NCBI RefSeq assembly: GCF_963855985.1
Contig: NC_087104.1
Location: 1,178,001 to 1,242,000, forward strand
Direction of reading: 5' to 3'
Length of the DNA: 64,000 bases
From: Ostrinia nubilalis
Lineage: Eukaryota > Arthropoda > Insecta > Lepidoptera > Crambidae
The notes beneath the pieces were generated by a model that was not told the origin of the DNA, made no database searches, and saw nothing but the letters and a program-made list of their open reading frames with translations. The translations under genes were made by a program, and so were the position numbers. Positions 18,701-24,813 of this stretch are shown here, piece by piece (within the stretch, counting starts at the first letter, position 1; every line of letters begins with the position of its first letter).

Positions 18701-20891
18701 AATAGATAATCATTATAATCATGGTCCGGCAGATCGTGAAATTGACGTCCCATTCAGAAAACATGTGCTCACGAAGGTAATTGGTATTATTGGTATTAAA
18801 TAACATGTCATGTTAAAACACCACTCACGCCCGAGGCCGGTCATGACTGGTCATGACCATAAACATGACAATAATAAAGCTTTTAGCCGTAGAAGGATTT
18901 AATTAAATGTTTGAATTTGATGCTATTTAGTTATCACATAAACTTTAAGCAGCATAATAAATGTAGATTGAAAACTAATTTTGCTTTTGCATTTCATAGG
19001 TTTTGGACTCCAAAATTTGGACATCGTCGTGTCGTGACAAAGGTACCAAATGCACCCTTTGGTTCCGGAGATCACTTTAATACCCTAAGCGTAAGCGTAA
19101 GCGTTGTCTTTGGATCTTAGTTAGAGGGAGCTTACTTGCTGTATTTTCAGGTTCTTTTGCTCCTCTGTCCTTAGATTTGGTTGGCCTACTCCTTCATCCT
19201 TCAAGGTTGAAATTTAGATACCAGCCACTGCAATATGTGTGGGCTATTCTCGTCAAGCAATCGTCTGGCCAGCGTGGGGAGTGAAATCCCACACTTCCTC
19301 CTGAAGTGGGAATTTAGTCTCCATTTTCCAGATCTCATGTTGATGATGAAGATGGGAGCCTAATCTAGGAGGTAGGAGTATAATCAGCTGAATCAATAAG
19401 AGGAACTTACTACACCATGAGCTGGTGTCAGGTCCGGCTTCAGCACTATAACTCGTGCTCGCAGCGTGTCCCCCAGCCGGTAGCGAGAGCGCTCTGTGTG
19501 GGCAACTACGACCCGACCGCTTGAGATGGTCACTGCTAGCTCCCGCTGCCACGAGCACTTGGATTCGGGGTACCTAAAGGATTAGCATCAGCTGTTATAA
19601 CAAGACGTACTCACCACACCATGAGCTGGTGTCAGGTCCGGCTTCAGGACTATAACTCGTGCTCGCAGTTTGTCCCCCGGCCGGTAGCGAGAGCGCTCTG
19701 TGTGCGCCACTACGACCCGACCGCTCGAGATGGTCACTGCTAGCTCCCGCTGCCATGAGCGTTTGGATTCGGGGTACCTAGAGGAATTAGCATCAACTGT
19801 TATAACAAGATGTACTCACCATACCATGAGCTGGGGTCAAGTCCGGCTTCAGTACTATTACTCGTGCTCGCAGCGTGTCCCCCGGCCGGTAGCGAGAGCG
19901 CTCTGTGTGGGCAACTAAGACCCGACCGCTTGATATGGTCACTGCTAGCTCCCGCTGCCACGAGCACTTGGATTCGGGGTACCTAAAGGATTAGCATCAG
20001 CTGTTATAACAAGACGTACTCACCACACCATGAGCTGGCGTCAGGTCTGGCTTCAGGACTATAACACGTGCTCGCAGCGTGTCCCCTGGCCGGTAGCGCG
20101 AGCGCTCTGTGTGCGCCACTACGACCCGACCGCTTGAAATGGTCACTGCTAGCTCTCGCTGCCATGAGCATTTGGATTCGGGGTACCTAGAGAGAGAGAG
20201 ATCAACCGTTTGTTACTCTTGTATAGACCTTGGGTAAAGATACGTTCAAGAATTAGGGAGTTGGATGGTGAATGAAAAAAGCTGCTGAAAGTACCTATCT
20301 ATAAGCGCTACGAATTCCAACCAACTTTACTTATTTATTTGCTCTTCTTGAACCAATTACTCTAATCAAACAAATATAGCAGAAGTTAATATTTATATGG
20401 CCCAGTCGCTTGGTCATCTAAGTTTTCAGAGGGAACAATCACTAAGCCATTGTTGAGGTATAAAACTAGAACAAGTTTTTTTTCATGTAACTAATTCGAG
20501 GAGAATTTATTGAGTAGGTAGGTATGTGAAAAATTAAAATAAGTCACTCACCATAAGCTTACCACCAACTTTGCTTTAGTATTTGGTTTTTGTGGAACCG
20601 CGATGTCAATGCAGCCACCATCACCTACAACATAAATAGATTCGGATTCCACACAATTTATTCCAGGAAAACCACAGGACCTTTTAAAGGGCCTTCCTTA
20701 TAATCTAATACTTACCTGGTGGAAGTTCTCTCGATGCCATGGCTTCAGCCTCGTCACCAGAGATCAAGGTGAGCTCCATCCTCGCAGGGCCATCTGGGGC
20801 GAACCTGGATACACAGGCTCTATTGCTGCCCCCAGCTGTGAGCACTCCTGGCGCTAGGAACAGGTGGTTCAGGTCTGTGCAGGGGTATGGG
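560..20891 (-). CDS. Thioester-protein / alpha-2-macroglobulin / CD109-like gene, 5' half (exons A to L, partial)
   Basis: Twelve minus-strand exons with consistent splice sites and phases encode about 716 residues. Order: A and B (MG1), C (MG1/MG2), D and E (MG2, MG3), F (MG3), G and H (MG4), I (MG5), J (MG5/MG6), K (MG6 and bait), L (post-bait). Family landmarks are the YxPGD turn in C, WxRVRTRMGI...GRW in D, NYELPPF in E, LPIKVT...FEMDECFSNK in J, and LCALTVVDSA in K. Members are secreted or GPI-linked proteins of 1,400-1,800 residues that bind proteases or microbes; the thioester motif would lie left of the window. The bait is short, about 45 residues. Several exons exist as tandem cassettes. 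The signal-peptide exon was not found. Gene-wide calls are inference from motifs; lineage within the family is uncertain. Confidence 0.88.
771..860 (-). pseudogene. Exon L cassette copy 5 (decayed)
   Basis: The end LAPPLPMFEDSTVPRSDFPD and a weak donor GTGAGA remain, but an internal deletion brings a stop (TAA) into frame upstream. It is 47 bp from L2. A remnant of the tandem array. Confidence 0.55.
941..1029 (-). CDS. Macroglobulin exon L6, short post-bait cassette
   Basis: 89 bp: acceptor GCTTAGCAG, two bases, 29 codons (ASLGAGIACLAPPSPMFED to VPRSDFSE), donor GTGAGT. The three base differences from L1 in the shared part are all synonymous, which argues for selection on the protein. It lacks the first MG strand of the long form. 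Entry and exit phases equal those of L1 and L2. A LINE 3' fragment separates it from L1. Confidence 0.6.
1073..1213 (+). mobile_element. LINE 3'-end fragment (GRPPTRWTDD / CAGCAGTGGACGTC type)
   Basis: Contains GGTGGACCGACGATCTGG, then CCAGCAGTGGACGTCATTTG and an (ACGA)n tail. The C-terminal LINE peptide and this tail recur many times in the window (1600, 6660, 29395, 35650, 40570, 57880). An RTE-like clade is my best guess. It inserted between cassettes L1 and L6. Confidence 0.65.
1255..1418 (-). CDS. Macroglobulin exon L1, long post-bait cassette (nearest to exon K)
   Basis: 164 bp, acceptor GTTCCAAAGCAACAG, donor GTGAGT. Joined to exon K (phase 1) it reads ...GSCFL-N-LQQFPSSS, then IELTATWLAVAGVRVAGGG and GIACLAPPSPMFEDSTVPRS. 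In thioester proteins the post-bait region runs TxTxW...GLGIA...vFxpff...lPysvxRGE, and the order of W, GIA, F and P here fits. The next frame is also open, but the L1/L2 and L1/L6 differences are silent only in this one. The rest of the protein continues beyond the left edge. Confidence 0.75.
1600..1790 (+). mobile_element. LINE 3'-end fragment with ATGATGATG tail
   Basis: Encodes a GKRSVGHPPTRWTDD peptide, then GAGGCCTATGTTCAGCAG, GACGTCCTATGACTGAAATG and an (ATG)n tail. It inserted next to the donor of exon K, leaving only a few bases after GTAAGT. Confidence 0.7.
1798..2023 (-). CDS. Macroglobulin exon K (MG6 end and bait)
   Basis: 226 bp, acceptor CCTTCTTTCAG, donor GTAAGT, entering in phase 0 and leaving in phase 1. 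It begins VEATWLSRQVAPGG and holds the family signature PALCALTVVDSAAKWN, the MG6 strand that precedes the bait (compare VDxSVLLL in relatives). The remaining residues, with several Arg and an N-linked site (NLT), form a short bait-like tail ending GSCFL. The LINE fragment abutting its donor may affect splicing. Confidence 0.88.
2070..2185 (+). repeat. Dispersed repeat (TTGGTTGGGTTT family)
   Basis: Shares TCACTGGTTGGGTTT, a TGTAGATC motif and a GTGGGAATA...GTCC end with copies at 30640-30765, 60305-60400 and, inverted, 47775-47850. Class unknown. Confidence 0.5.
2246..2390 (-). repeat. 140-150 bp MITE with CGCCCGTATTCACAAAC ends, copy 1
   Basis: Flanked by TTAA on both sides, which suggests a piggyBac-type target site for this copy. 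Other copies lie at 8623, 24668, 25984, 26167, 29143 and 30068, most without clear TTAA. Long open frames inside are repeated in each copy and are not genes. In the intron between J and K. Confidence 0.75.
2498..2848 (-). CDS. Macroglobulin exon J (MG5/MG6)
   Basis: 351 bp, 117 codons, phase 0 to 0, acceptor TTCTTATTTCAG, donor GTAAGC. It starts VITRGGTIYRWG, the family's conserved end of MG5 (hYvVlsrG), and continues into MG6 with LPIKVTHQMCPDSHLIAYFY, NGELVSASKQFEMDEC and FSNK, a close match to the classical A2M motif. Four Cys suggest disulfides, with N-linked sites at NDT and others. The largest and clearest exon. Confidence 0.92.
2878..3015 (-). repeat. Dispersed SINE-like repeat (TTATGCATAACAAGGCAG)
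   Basis: Read on the minus strand it starts TTATGCATAACAAGGCAG and runs through CAATCGCACCTG to ATCCGGGC. Other copies: 41589-41720, 40234-40276 (partial) and 47470-47555. Poly(A)-like stretch at one end. Confidence 0.6.
3469..3575 (-). pseudogene. Partial tandem copy of macroglobulin exon I
   Basis: The 3' half of exon I plus its following intron is duplicated here. It encodes PLRPEAGSERIVVLLYN and NLRNVSKPPTIHFV, then a weak donor GTGAAT. No acceptor in the right phase is visible, and a further shorter echo lies at 3384-3425. It looks like an incomplete exon duplication. Confidence 0.6.
3638..3811 (-). CDS. Macroglobulin exon I (MG5)
   Basis: 174 bp, 58 codons, phase 0 to 0, acceptor AATAATTTCCAG, donor GTAAGT. 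Encodes ASLHNDSSVSTSLYVATRRD through RPEAGSGRTFVPLYINLRN to VSKPLTVHFV, which joins VITRGG of exon J to give the MG5 end. N-linked sites at NDS and NVS. The open frame extends upstream of the acceptor, so the start could be a few codons longer, but the TTTCCAG site gives a clean join to exon H (YYNFQ-ASLH). Confidence 0.85.
4302..4541. repeat. 240-bp TIR element (MITE)
   Basis: Left end ATACGTATAAGAGCTGATG then AACGCCAGACC; right end GGTCTGGCGTTC then AGCTCTTAGTCTATACG, its inverted complement with a few mismatches. No coding capacity. Confidence 0.6.
4666..4944. mobile_element. hAT-type MITE with 8-bp target duplication
   Basis: Ends TAGGGTTGCCAGG and CCTGGCAGCCCTA, flanked by perfect 8-bp repeats GTCACGGC (4658-4665 and 4945-4952), as hAT elements leave. 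A related copy at 40587-40908 also has an 8-bp duplication. Rich in CCGGC motifs inside. No transposase. Confidence 0.85.
5016..5210 (-). CDS. Macroglobulin exon H (MG4)
   Basis: 195 bp, 65 codons, phase 0 to 0, acceptor TTCATTTCTAG, donor GTAAAG. Encodes VKATRWDDKPASNERIKV, a segment with two Cys and an N-linked NDS, then DDKGVAKVMFTANEDGG and SYYNFQ. This is the second half of MG4, with the GVAxVxFtt..G pattern typical of the family. Confidence 0.9.
5411..5618. repeat. Palindromic TA-flanked MITE, copy b
   Basis: Long inverted repeat with ends AGCCCGGTCTGTGAGCACG and CGTGCTCACGGACCAGAC, in the intron between G and H. Related to 1-77, 44057-44204 and 47883-48092. A transcript across it would fold into a long hairpin. 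Confidence 0.8.
5659..5784 (-). CDS. Macroglobulin exon G (MG4 start)
   Basis: 126 bp, 42 codons, phase 0 to 0, acceptor GTATCTTTCAG, donor GTAGGA. Encodes EDGTRIWQNTTVV, then ISLQFLTKHRPVISPGLPYK and LK. The SPGLPYK piece is the family's FkPGlpy turn at the start of MG4. N-linked NTT. Joins F (DFSFQ) and H (VKATRW) in frame. Confidence 0.9.
6145..6361 (-). CDS. Macroglobulin exon F (MG3)
   Basis: 217 bp, acceptor GAGTTGACTTTCAG, donor GTAAGT. The first base completes an Arg codon split from exon E, giving VCVRYPWTEAVEGMLVIRI, the VxarYxyGkpVxG strand of MG3. It continues through an Ala/Arg-rich loop (HAAAARR) to DVVVADFSFQ. Leaves in phase 0. Confidence 0.9.
6660..6915 (+). mobile_element. 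LINE 3'-end fragment
   Basis: Carries GATGGACCGACGATCTG, the CCTTGGGGGAGGCCTTTG block, CCAGCAGTGGACGTCATTTG and an (AAAC/ACGA) tail. Related to 1073-1213. It ends 14 bp from the donor side of exon E. The upstream stretch 6420-6660 looks like older repeat sequence that I cannot classify. Confidence 0.6.
6929..7044 (-). CDS. Macroglobulin exon E (MG2 end, MG3 start)
   Basis: 116 bp, acceptor AATATCGGCAG, donor GTAAAT. Encodes GAAVFWVGNYELPPFQLSV then RTSERLVWTVCV. NYELPPF is the conserved YvLPxF motif that opens MG3. It enters in phase 0 after D (KLADGAQ) and leaves in phase 2 into F. Confidence 0.9.
7270..8096. mobile_element. Foldback-type DNA element built of TTTGGCAAA-like repeats, copy 1
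   Basis: 827 bp. Both arms are arrays of degenerate TTTGGC / GCCAAA motifs in opposite orientation, around a GC-rich core with telomere-like GGTTAGGTTAGGTTAG at 7635-7650. Flanked by perfect 9-bp repeats ACGAGTAAG (7261-7269, 8097-8105). Such architecture and a 9-bp duplication fit foldback elements of the MuDR group; that assignment is inference. No transposase inside. Near-identical copy at 45690-46512. Confidence 0.8.
8623..8772 (+). repeat. 140-150 bp MITE, copy 2
   Basis: CACCCGTATTCACAAACGAT to TTTGAGAATACGGGCG, same family as 2246-2390, here in the opposite orientation and flanked by TTA. Confidence 0.75.
9035..9150 (-). pseudogene. Exon D copy 1 (decayed)
   Basis: Minus strand retains MGIAQLQHE and nearby residues of exon D, but loses the GRWTLRVK end and the donor. 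The most degraded copy of the D array. Confidence 0.55.
9185..9345 (-). pseudogene. Exon D copy 2 (decayed)
   Basis: The 3' half is intact: RAAQWFQVRTRMDIAQLQHE then LVGAPTGKWTLRVKMADGAQ and a donor GTTAGT. Upstream, an in-frame TGA follows the lost acceptor, so as an exon it is unlikely to work. Confidence 0.6.
9397..9552 (-). CDS. Macroglobulin exon D3, open variant of exon D
   Basis: 156 bp, 52 codons, phase 0 to 0, acceptor CATCCTTGTAG, donor GTTAGT. The second half equals exon D (QWFRVRTRMGIAQLQHELVG, then TLTVKMADGAQ). The first 17 residues (KFCWCLRLSYGG...) replace IDEVWLEGPAG because a shift changed the frame there. It lies 42 bp from exon D. It may be an alternative exon or a copy on its way to decay. 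Confidence 0.45.
9595..9762 (-). CDS. Macroglobulin exon D (MG2)
   Basis: 168 bp, 56 codons, phase 0 to 0, acceptor TTTTCGTTACAG, donor GTTAGT. Encodes IDEVWLEGPAG, AAQWFRVRTRMGIAQLQHEL, then GAPTGRWTLRVKLADGAQ. This is the MG2 core: VxixDPsGxrvxqW...Gixqxexqlsxep..GxWxi in relatives. Joins cassette C (TPAHGV) and exon E (GAAVFW) in frame. First of four tandem copies in transcript order. Confidence 0.9.
9920..10091. repeat. MITE with GGCCGATAGTT inverted ends, copy 1
   Basis: Ends GTAGGCGCACACCGTTGATT and AATCAACGGTGTGCGCGCC, with inner GGCCGATAGTT/AACTATCGG. Other copies at 39665-39825 and 41478-41873. Confidence 0.75.
12640..13070 (+). mobile_element. Lep1/Helitron-like repeat interrupted by an insertion
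   Basis: Starts ACTAATATTATAAATACGAA, then TCTTTCACGCAAAAACTACT, the common Lepidopteran repeat, and resumes at about 13005 with ATAGGCTATAATTTATGACG. The part between (about 12755-13003) carries a 21-codon ORF, ATGAACCGTGAACC to TAG at 12932-12999, possibly the start of a retroelement gag; this is a guess. Confidence 0.55.
14005..14043. repeat. Short perfect hairpin
   Basis: CTAATGCG ... CTGAGTTTCGAACTCAG ... CGCATTAG forms a nested stem. No promoter or tRNA features accompany it. Confidence 0.5.
14247..15479. mobile_element. 1.23-kb TIR DNA element, TA-flanked
   Basis: Terminal inverted repeats of about 25 bp, GGGGAGACCTAGGAGAG... and its complement, flanked by TA. The GAGTTGTGACA core recurs inside at about 14444-14490 and as an inverted pair at 15066-15105. 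On the minus strand 15290-15415 is open (KTLFLTNYLRAEHEARFRK) and ends in a GTAAGT donor; it could be a transposase remnant, but I do not recognise it. Confidence 0.75.
15785..16366. repeat. 582-bp TIR element (MITE)
   Basis: Ends CGATGGGTGCCTGGAATAAA and TTTATTCCAGGCACCCATCG, flanked by AAAT on both sides. Subterminal CCGGAATAA motifs repeat inside. No coding capacity. Confidence 0.75.
16450..16640 (-). mobile_element. tRNA-derived SINE
   Basis: On the minus strand a 70-nt head folds like a tRNA: TCGGCCG pairs with CGGCCGA as acceptor stem, TTTGGTATAGTGGTTC resembles an A box and GTGTTAGATTCC a B box (one base off GGTTCGANTCC). The body reads GACGGATCTGGGTG and ends AT-rich with AAAAAAAG. 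The anticodon stem is poor, so it is not a working tRNA gene. Confidence 0.6.
16655..17507 (-). mobile_element. 5'-truncated LINE: reverse transcriptase C-terminus and 3' UTR
   Basis: Open minus-strand frame 17507-16953 encodes about 184 residues: RDSIDGSTLKSVYMALGQSV, then GYCIRAWGGA, ERAQRAVLKVALRKP and a C-terminal region. This is the post-RT part of Jockey/Daphne-like LINEs. No starting ATG; it is truncated. The 3' UTR ends in a (TTTTCA)n tail at 16655-16682. A (GT)n/G run at 16921-16949 lies in the UTR. Confidence 0.75.
16921..16949. repeat. (GT)n microsatellite followed by a G run
   Basis: Ten or so GT units followed by nine or ten G. Confidence 0.95.
18178..18345 (+). repeat. Tandem repeat, about 75-bp unit
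   Basis: About 2.3 copies of a unit beginning TTAAAGGTACACATGTCCAG and containing TTCCATGAAGGTATTTCTTA. A single diverged copy lies at 12028-12105 in the same intron. Confidence 0.8.
19411..19573 (-). CDS. Macroglobulin exon C, cassette C1
   Basis: 163 bp, acceptor ATCCTTTAG, donor GTAAGT. After completing the Trp codon from B it encodes YPESKCSWQRELAVTISSGR, then VVVAHTERSRYRLGD and RARVIVLKPDLTPAHGV: the end of MG1 and the start of MG2. Unlike the other three copies it has Leu in YRLGD, where the family strongly prefers Pro. It is 41 bp from C2. Last of four cassettes in transcript order. Confidence 0.85.
19615..19777 (-). CDS. Macroglobulin exon C, cassette C2
   Basis: 163 bp, same phases as C1. 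It reads SKRSW where the others read SKCSW, so it loses one Cys, and RPGDKLRARV where the others have T. Donor GTGAGT, acceptor ending CTAG. Intact splice sites and frame. Confidence 0.85.
19820..19982 (-). CDS. Macroglobulin exon C, cassette C3
   Basis: 163 bp. Encodes the same segment with YRPGDTLRARVIVLKPDL, one V to L change (RVLVAH) and a final Met in place of Val (TPAHGM). Donor GTGAGT, acceptor CCTTTAG. Confidence 0.85.
20024..20186 (-). CDS. Macroglobulin exon C, cassette C4 (first in transcript order)
   Basis: 163 bp. Differs from C1 at about 14 bases but by one amino acid (P for L in YRPGD). Consensus sequence for the four cassettes. It lies 365 bp downstream of exon B. The next cassette is 41 bp away, too short for a normal intron. 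Confidence 0.87.
20552..20624 (-). CDS. Macroglobulin exon B (MG1)
   Basis: 73 bp, acceptor TTGTAG, donor GTGAGT. Encodes GDGGCIDIAVPQKPN then KAKLVVSLW. It enters in phase 1 and leaves in phase 2, a fit to A on one side and to all four C cassettes on the other. Confidence 0.85.
20716..20891 (-). CDS. Macroglobulin exon A (MG1, most 5' exon found)
   Basis: 176 bp, acceptor CATCTTTTCCAG, donor GTAAGT. Encodes PYPCTDLNHLFLAPGVLTAG, GSNRACVSRFAPDGPARMEL, then a stretch ending ELPPG. LFLAPGVLTAGG matches the ytvlaPkvlrpG start of MG1, so little is missing before it beyond the signal peptide. It enters in phase 2, so at least one more exon lies upstream, probably beyond a large intron. Confidence 0.88.
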
Positions 20892-22427
20892 CTGGAAAAG
20901 ATGAATTGATGATAATAGTTGCTGAATTGTAATGTAGCTTGATACGGTTTTATATGCAGTTTAGGTTACTGTCCGTGATTTTCACTCGGTATGGGGCACA
21001 CTGAAAATCAGTGTCGTGGCCTTCCCCACCGTGGGCCACGGTATATGCTGAGTGGAGTAGGTACTATTGCGATGGGCATCGCTGTTGCGACAGGATGGCA
21101 CTGCTCAGTTCACTTTTTATTTCCTTGTAATATTGCTTAAATGGTTCACTACAAGGATTTTTATTAATGCTCCCAGATAGTGCTATGAAATGGTGTTTAA
21201 TTTACGAAATTCGTGCTACTCGTATAGGTTATGCAAATCTATGGTCCTTTTACGCCACGCGGATCACGGATCACCCCCTTATAAATAACTAGCTTAAATT
21301 GACATTTAGTAAGGAAATGACATTTTAATCCAAGGTTAATCCTAGGTGTGTAACTCGGTATTGGTTCAATATAATACTTTAAAGCAACAAATTAAGTAGG
21401 TACTTCTGTTTATTTTTAATTGAATGACGCCGATGACCCAGATCAAAAGTCTCAGATGGAAACTGAGCTGAGATTGAGAACCAAACTCGCATTTAATGTG
21501 ACTATTTTTTTCTAGAGAAATATCATAATTAGCGCTGTAATGCAAAAACTACATTTAATAAGGAGCTTGTTAATTAAGTACTAAGTATGTATGAGAAATA
21601 CACAATACATTTTGAAATTTTCACATAGAATTACACCATTTTCATGACTTAGTTCGATCCGTTATTGGTATTTAGGTAGGTAAGTAATACGATTATTTTA
21701 TTTATGTCAACTTTATGAAACACGAAGTGTACTTCGATTTTACTAAATTCTTAATATAAACTGAAGTGATTTTAGTGCTATAATAGTTACTACCTTTAAT
21801 CTAGATTTCCAGCCGACTTAAGACAACATAGAGTTGAGTTACAACAAGTTGTTTACCCATAATAATTATCATTAAATTAAATAACAATATCAATCATCGT
21901 CAATCGCAACAAGCTATCAAACGGCATAATAAAAATCTATGGGCTTTATTTCCCATGGCGGCCAAGGTCACGATGCGCCGGGACAATTACATCGTAACTG
22001 TTTCCTTATAGTAAGAAACAACCATGGCCTTCTTTACTTTACATGCAAACTAGTTTGTATAATCTTTATAGTTATCTACAATAATACAAATTTTATACGA
22101 AGACAAAAAGAGGAAAAGTGGGTAGGTAGGTAATTTTACAGGCCGTACCTGATATAAGCCATGAAAACTAAGTATTTATCTAATTAACTAACCCAATTTT
22201 TAAAAATACATGACATTGATTGCCTACATACTTGTTCTATTTTTTCAAAATAAATGGGTAACACTAAAATCAGTTACTTACATCTCGGCTGCCGCAAATA
22301 TTATTTCCAATTTGCTCAAGTAACCATGAAAATTTCGTGGATTATGTTAAAGAAAACAATTGAAGATCATAATCTCTTTCCAAAAACAAACGAGAAAATT
22401 TTTAGGAAAACATGATCAGCCCCCTTA

Positions 22428-22543
22428 GACAAAACGCACTTTTTGATCGAATCGAAAATCGAATCCGTCAAAACTCCATACAAAAAAGGGGCTTTGCGAC
22501 CACTTTTCGACTGGTTTGCGATTATAATTTGCACTTTGTCTAG
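22428..22543. repeat. Short TIR element (MITE)
   Basis: Ends TAGACAAAACGCAC and GTGCAAATTATAATCGCAAA in inverted form (GCACTTTGTCTA on the plus strand). A 60-74 residue open frame across it is not a gene. Confidence 0.5.
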
Positions 22544-24265
22544 ACCCACAGGTTCCCGCCATTTTTGTTTTGTACAAACTTTTTTTTTGTCACGGCGGCG
22601 TAAGAAAAAGTTTCGTCAGCCAGTGTTTGAACTTTTTTGTGTAATTAGTTTATGGCATCGGAATTAGATTTTTTGCCAAATTAATAATTTTGATGAAAAG
22701 ATGAAGAGATGTCTGTGTTATGGACAGGGCAGGTTCGAAATTATAAAATATTGTTGTAAAAGTCCGTAACGAAGTATGTTTCGTACAAAACAAGCTGTTT
22801 AAAATTATCATCAAACAATGAACCTTGTCTTGAGGCCGGAGCGGATATGGCTATCAAATTGCAAGTAATGAATCAACATCTCGAACTTCTAAAACAGTTT
22901 TGTGTAGCTAAGGAAGGATGCACAGTAATATGCATAACTTAGTAACTACTGTATTTCTTTGTAAGTTAGTATAGGTAGGTATCTACGTTGTATAAATGGT
23001 TTGGTCAATAAATGGTTTGGAAGAAAGCAGTTGTAAAAAATAACGATTTTAAAAAGCTTAAAAACACACACGATAGCTAGATTAAAAATTTTTGGAAGTC
23101 GGAAATTAAATTTTTACTGCAGTTACGTTTATAGTTTCTACAATAAATTAACCAGCAAAGTACCTATTAATATAAAGTTCATTAAAATAATTGGAGTATT
23201 CTCATTGATATTCGTGTCGTATTGTGTTTAATGAACTTCAATGATTAGGTACCTAATGTTATATTGTAAAGGGAACTAATATTAATAAAACTAAAAGTAC
23301 TTATAACTATTACTTATTGTGATATTTTTACAAAATTTTGAAGGTGCGATCATAGACTTTTTGAAGTACACTTTTTTGTAGAGACTTTTACAAAAAATAC
23401 GAACCTTGTCATATTTTGTAGCTCACTGAATTCACCAAACTTAAAACACATCAAAACCAACATAAATAAAATATACGCCCACTTCATTTTGAAATTCAAT
23501 TTTTATTAGCACTGGAATTAGAAAGTCACACTATCCATTTTCTTCAATTAAAATCCACAAAATAAATAAATAAGTTATTTTTATAATCGCAATATCACAA
23601 TTTAAGATGTCACTTTTATGTAACTGGCCACTAGTGAAACAATTTAGTAATAAACTTTTTCAATTTTAAAATAGGAATAGTTTTTTGTAAACCGCTCTAC
23701 ATTCGCGTGTTTTTGCCGGCACTATTAAAATTAATGTAACTTTTTAATCTGTATAAAAGTAATTGAACTTTTTTTTTATATTTATTCACCGCTCTGCGAG
23801 AGCTATTTTTGCCGATAGACTTTCTTATCTCGTTCGAAACCAGATAGATCGGAAGAGGAACCGGTGAGAGACGCGCAGCGACTATGGACCGGTACCAATG
23901 CAAAGGTCGCGAATGTATGCGGCAGGTGTGCCCAACTTATTACCCTTTTTCGTTAACGGTACATGATGTGGGCTAAATAAATAATTATGTCGTTTATTTT
24001 TAAGCTTCACGCTAAGTGGTTTCCGAATGCAATAATTCTGAGAAGTTGCAGTAAAAGTATTTAATTAAGAATTATGACGGGAAAAATTAAATGCTATCAG
24101 GGGAACAGCGAAAAAAGCTTAATTGCTGTAAATTGAAAATAAAATCTGTGTTAAATTTGTGAAGTAGCATTAATTAATTTTGTGAAATTATTTAAAAAAT
24201 ACATTATCCTCTTCCTGTTACAAGGAACTTAGGAAATAAACTTTTATTTTCTTTCTGCATGCACT

Positions 24266-24313
24266 TTTTAAACTTCATGTCATGTCGTTATAATTATAAC
24301 GACATGAAGTTTA
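24266..24313. repeat. Short palindrome
   Basis: TTAAACTTCATGTC and ATGTCGTTATAATTATAACG followed by ACATGAAGTTTAA: inverted repeat with an AT-rich centre. Confidence 0.6.
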
Positions 24314-24667
24314 AAAATTCAACTAATGTTTTTTAATTAGGTACCTATTCATGAAATTATGACTGTATTAGTAAAAGTGATTTAAACGGTACTTTAACAC
24401 TGACTTAAACTATGAAAGTAAAATGTTACCTCTATACGTTAAATCAGTACTTTAACCGAGTTAAAAGCCAATTAATTAATTAGCCTACAACTGTTGCGCG
24501 CCCCTGCCTGGGTTAATAGGTCGATCGTCGACCGCGACAGCAAAACAATAACTAAATCCACGACATGTTATTGTTACAGTTGCTCTGATTTTTTCATTAC
24601 AAACATAAATTAAGTACATAATATTTTTAATTGAGATTAAATTACTGGAAATATTATCAAACTCTAC

Positions 24668-24813
24668 CGCCCGTATTCACGAAAGATGCTATCTTAAGTG
24701 AAGCAGCAAATCAAACGCACAGCAATGAATAGAGCTCTGTGATTGGTTTGTGTGTCACCCTGTGCGTCCACGCGCACTGTGAGACCTCATAGTAATGTTT
24801 GTGAATACGGGCG
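24668..24813 (+). repeat. 140-150 bp MITE, copy 3
   Basis: CGCCCGTATTCACGAAAG to TTTGTGAATACGGGCG; the family of 2246-2390. Confidence 0.75.

Larger units (their letters stand above)
9763..19410. other. Large intron between exons C1 and D (9.6 kb)
   Basis: No macroglobulin exon found. It holds elements annotated separately. The stretches 10092-12420, 13080-14240, 15490-15780 and 17521-18177 are AT-rich, with no coding signal. 10565-10640 is a fragment (GGACAACCTACAATAC...TTAGGACTAG) that recurs at 50125-50220. 12430-12570 is an unclassified repeat with AATAAATAAATAAAT at its end. Confidence 0.6.
20892..24667. other. Non-coding stretch upstream of exon A
   Basis: AT-rich. I searched the minus strand for a signal-peptide exon ending in phase 2 and found none that starts with ATG; a short open piece before a GTAAGT donor at 22270-22310 has no ATG. 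A MITE lies at 22428-22543. Confidence 0.5.

Noticed and set aside
19253..19558. 101-residue minus-strand frame over cassette C1
   Set aside because: Out-of-frame reading (PRIQVLVAAGASSD) of exon C; the in-frame product matches MG1/MG2.
22262..22330. Signal-peptide exon of the macroglobulin gene (open piece before GTAAGT, minus strand)
   Set aside because: Leaves in the right phase for exon A, but the frame has an upstream stop and no ATG.
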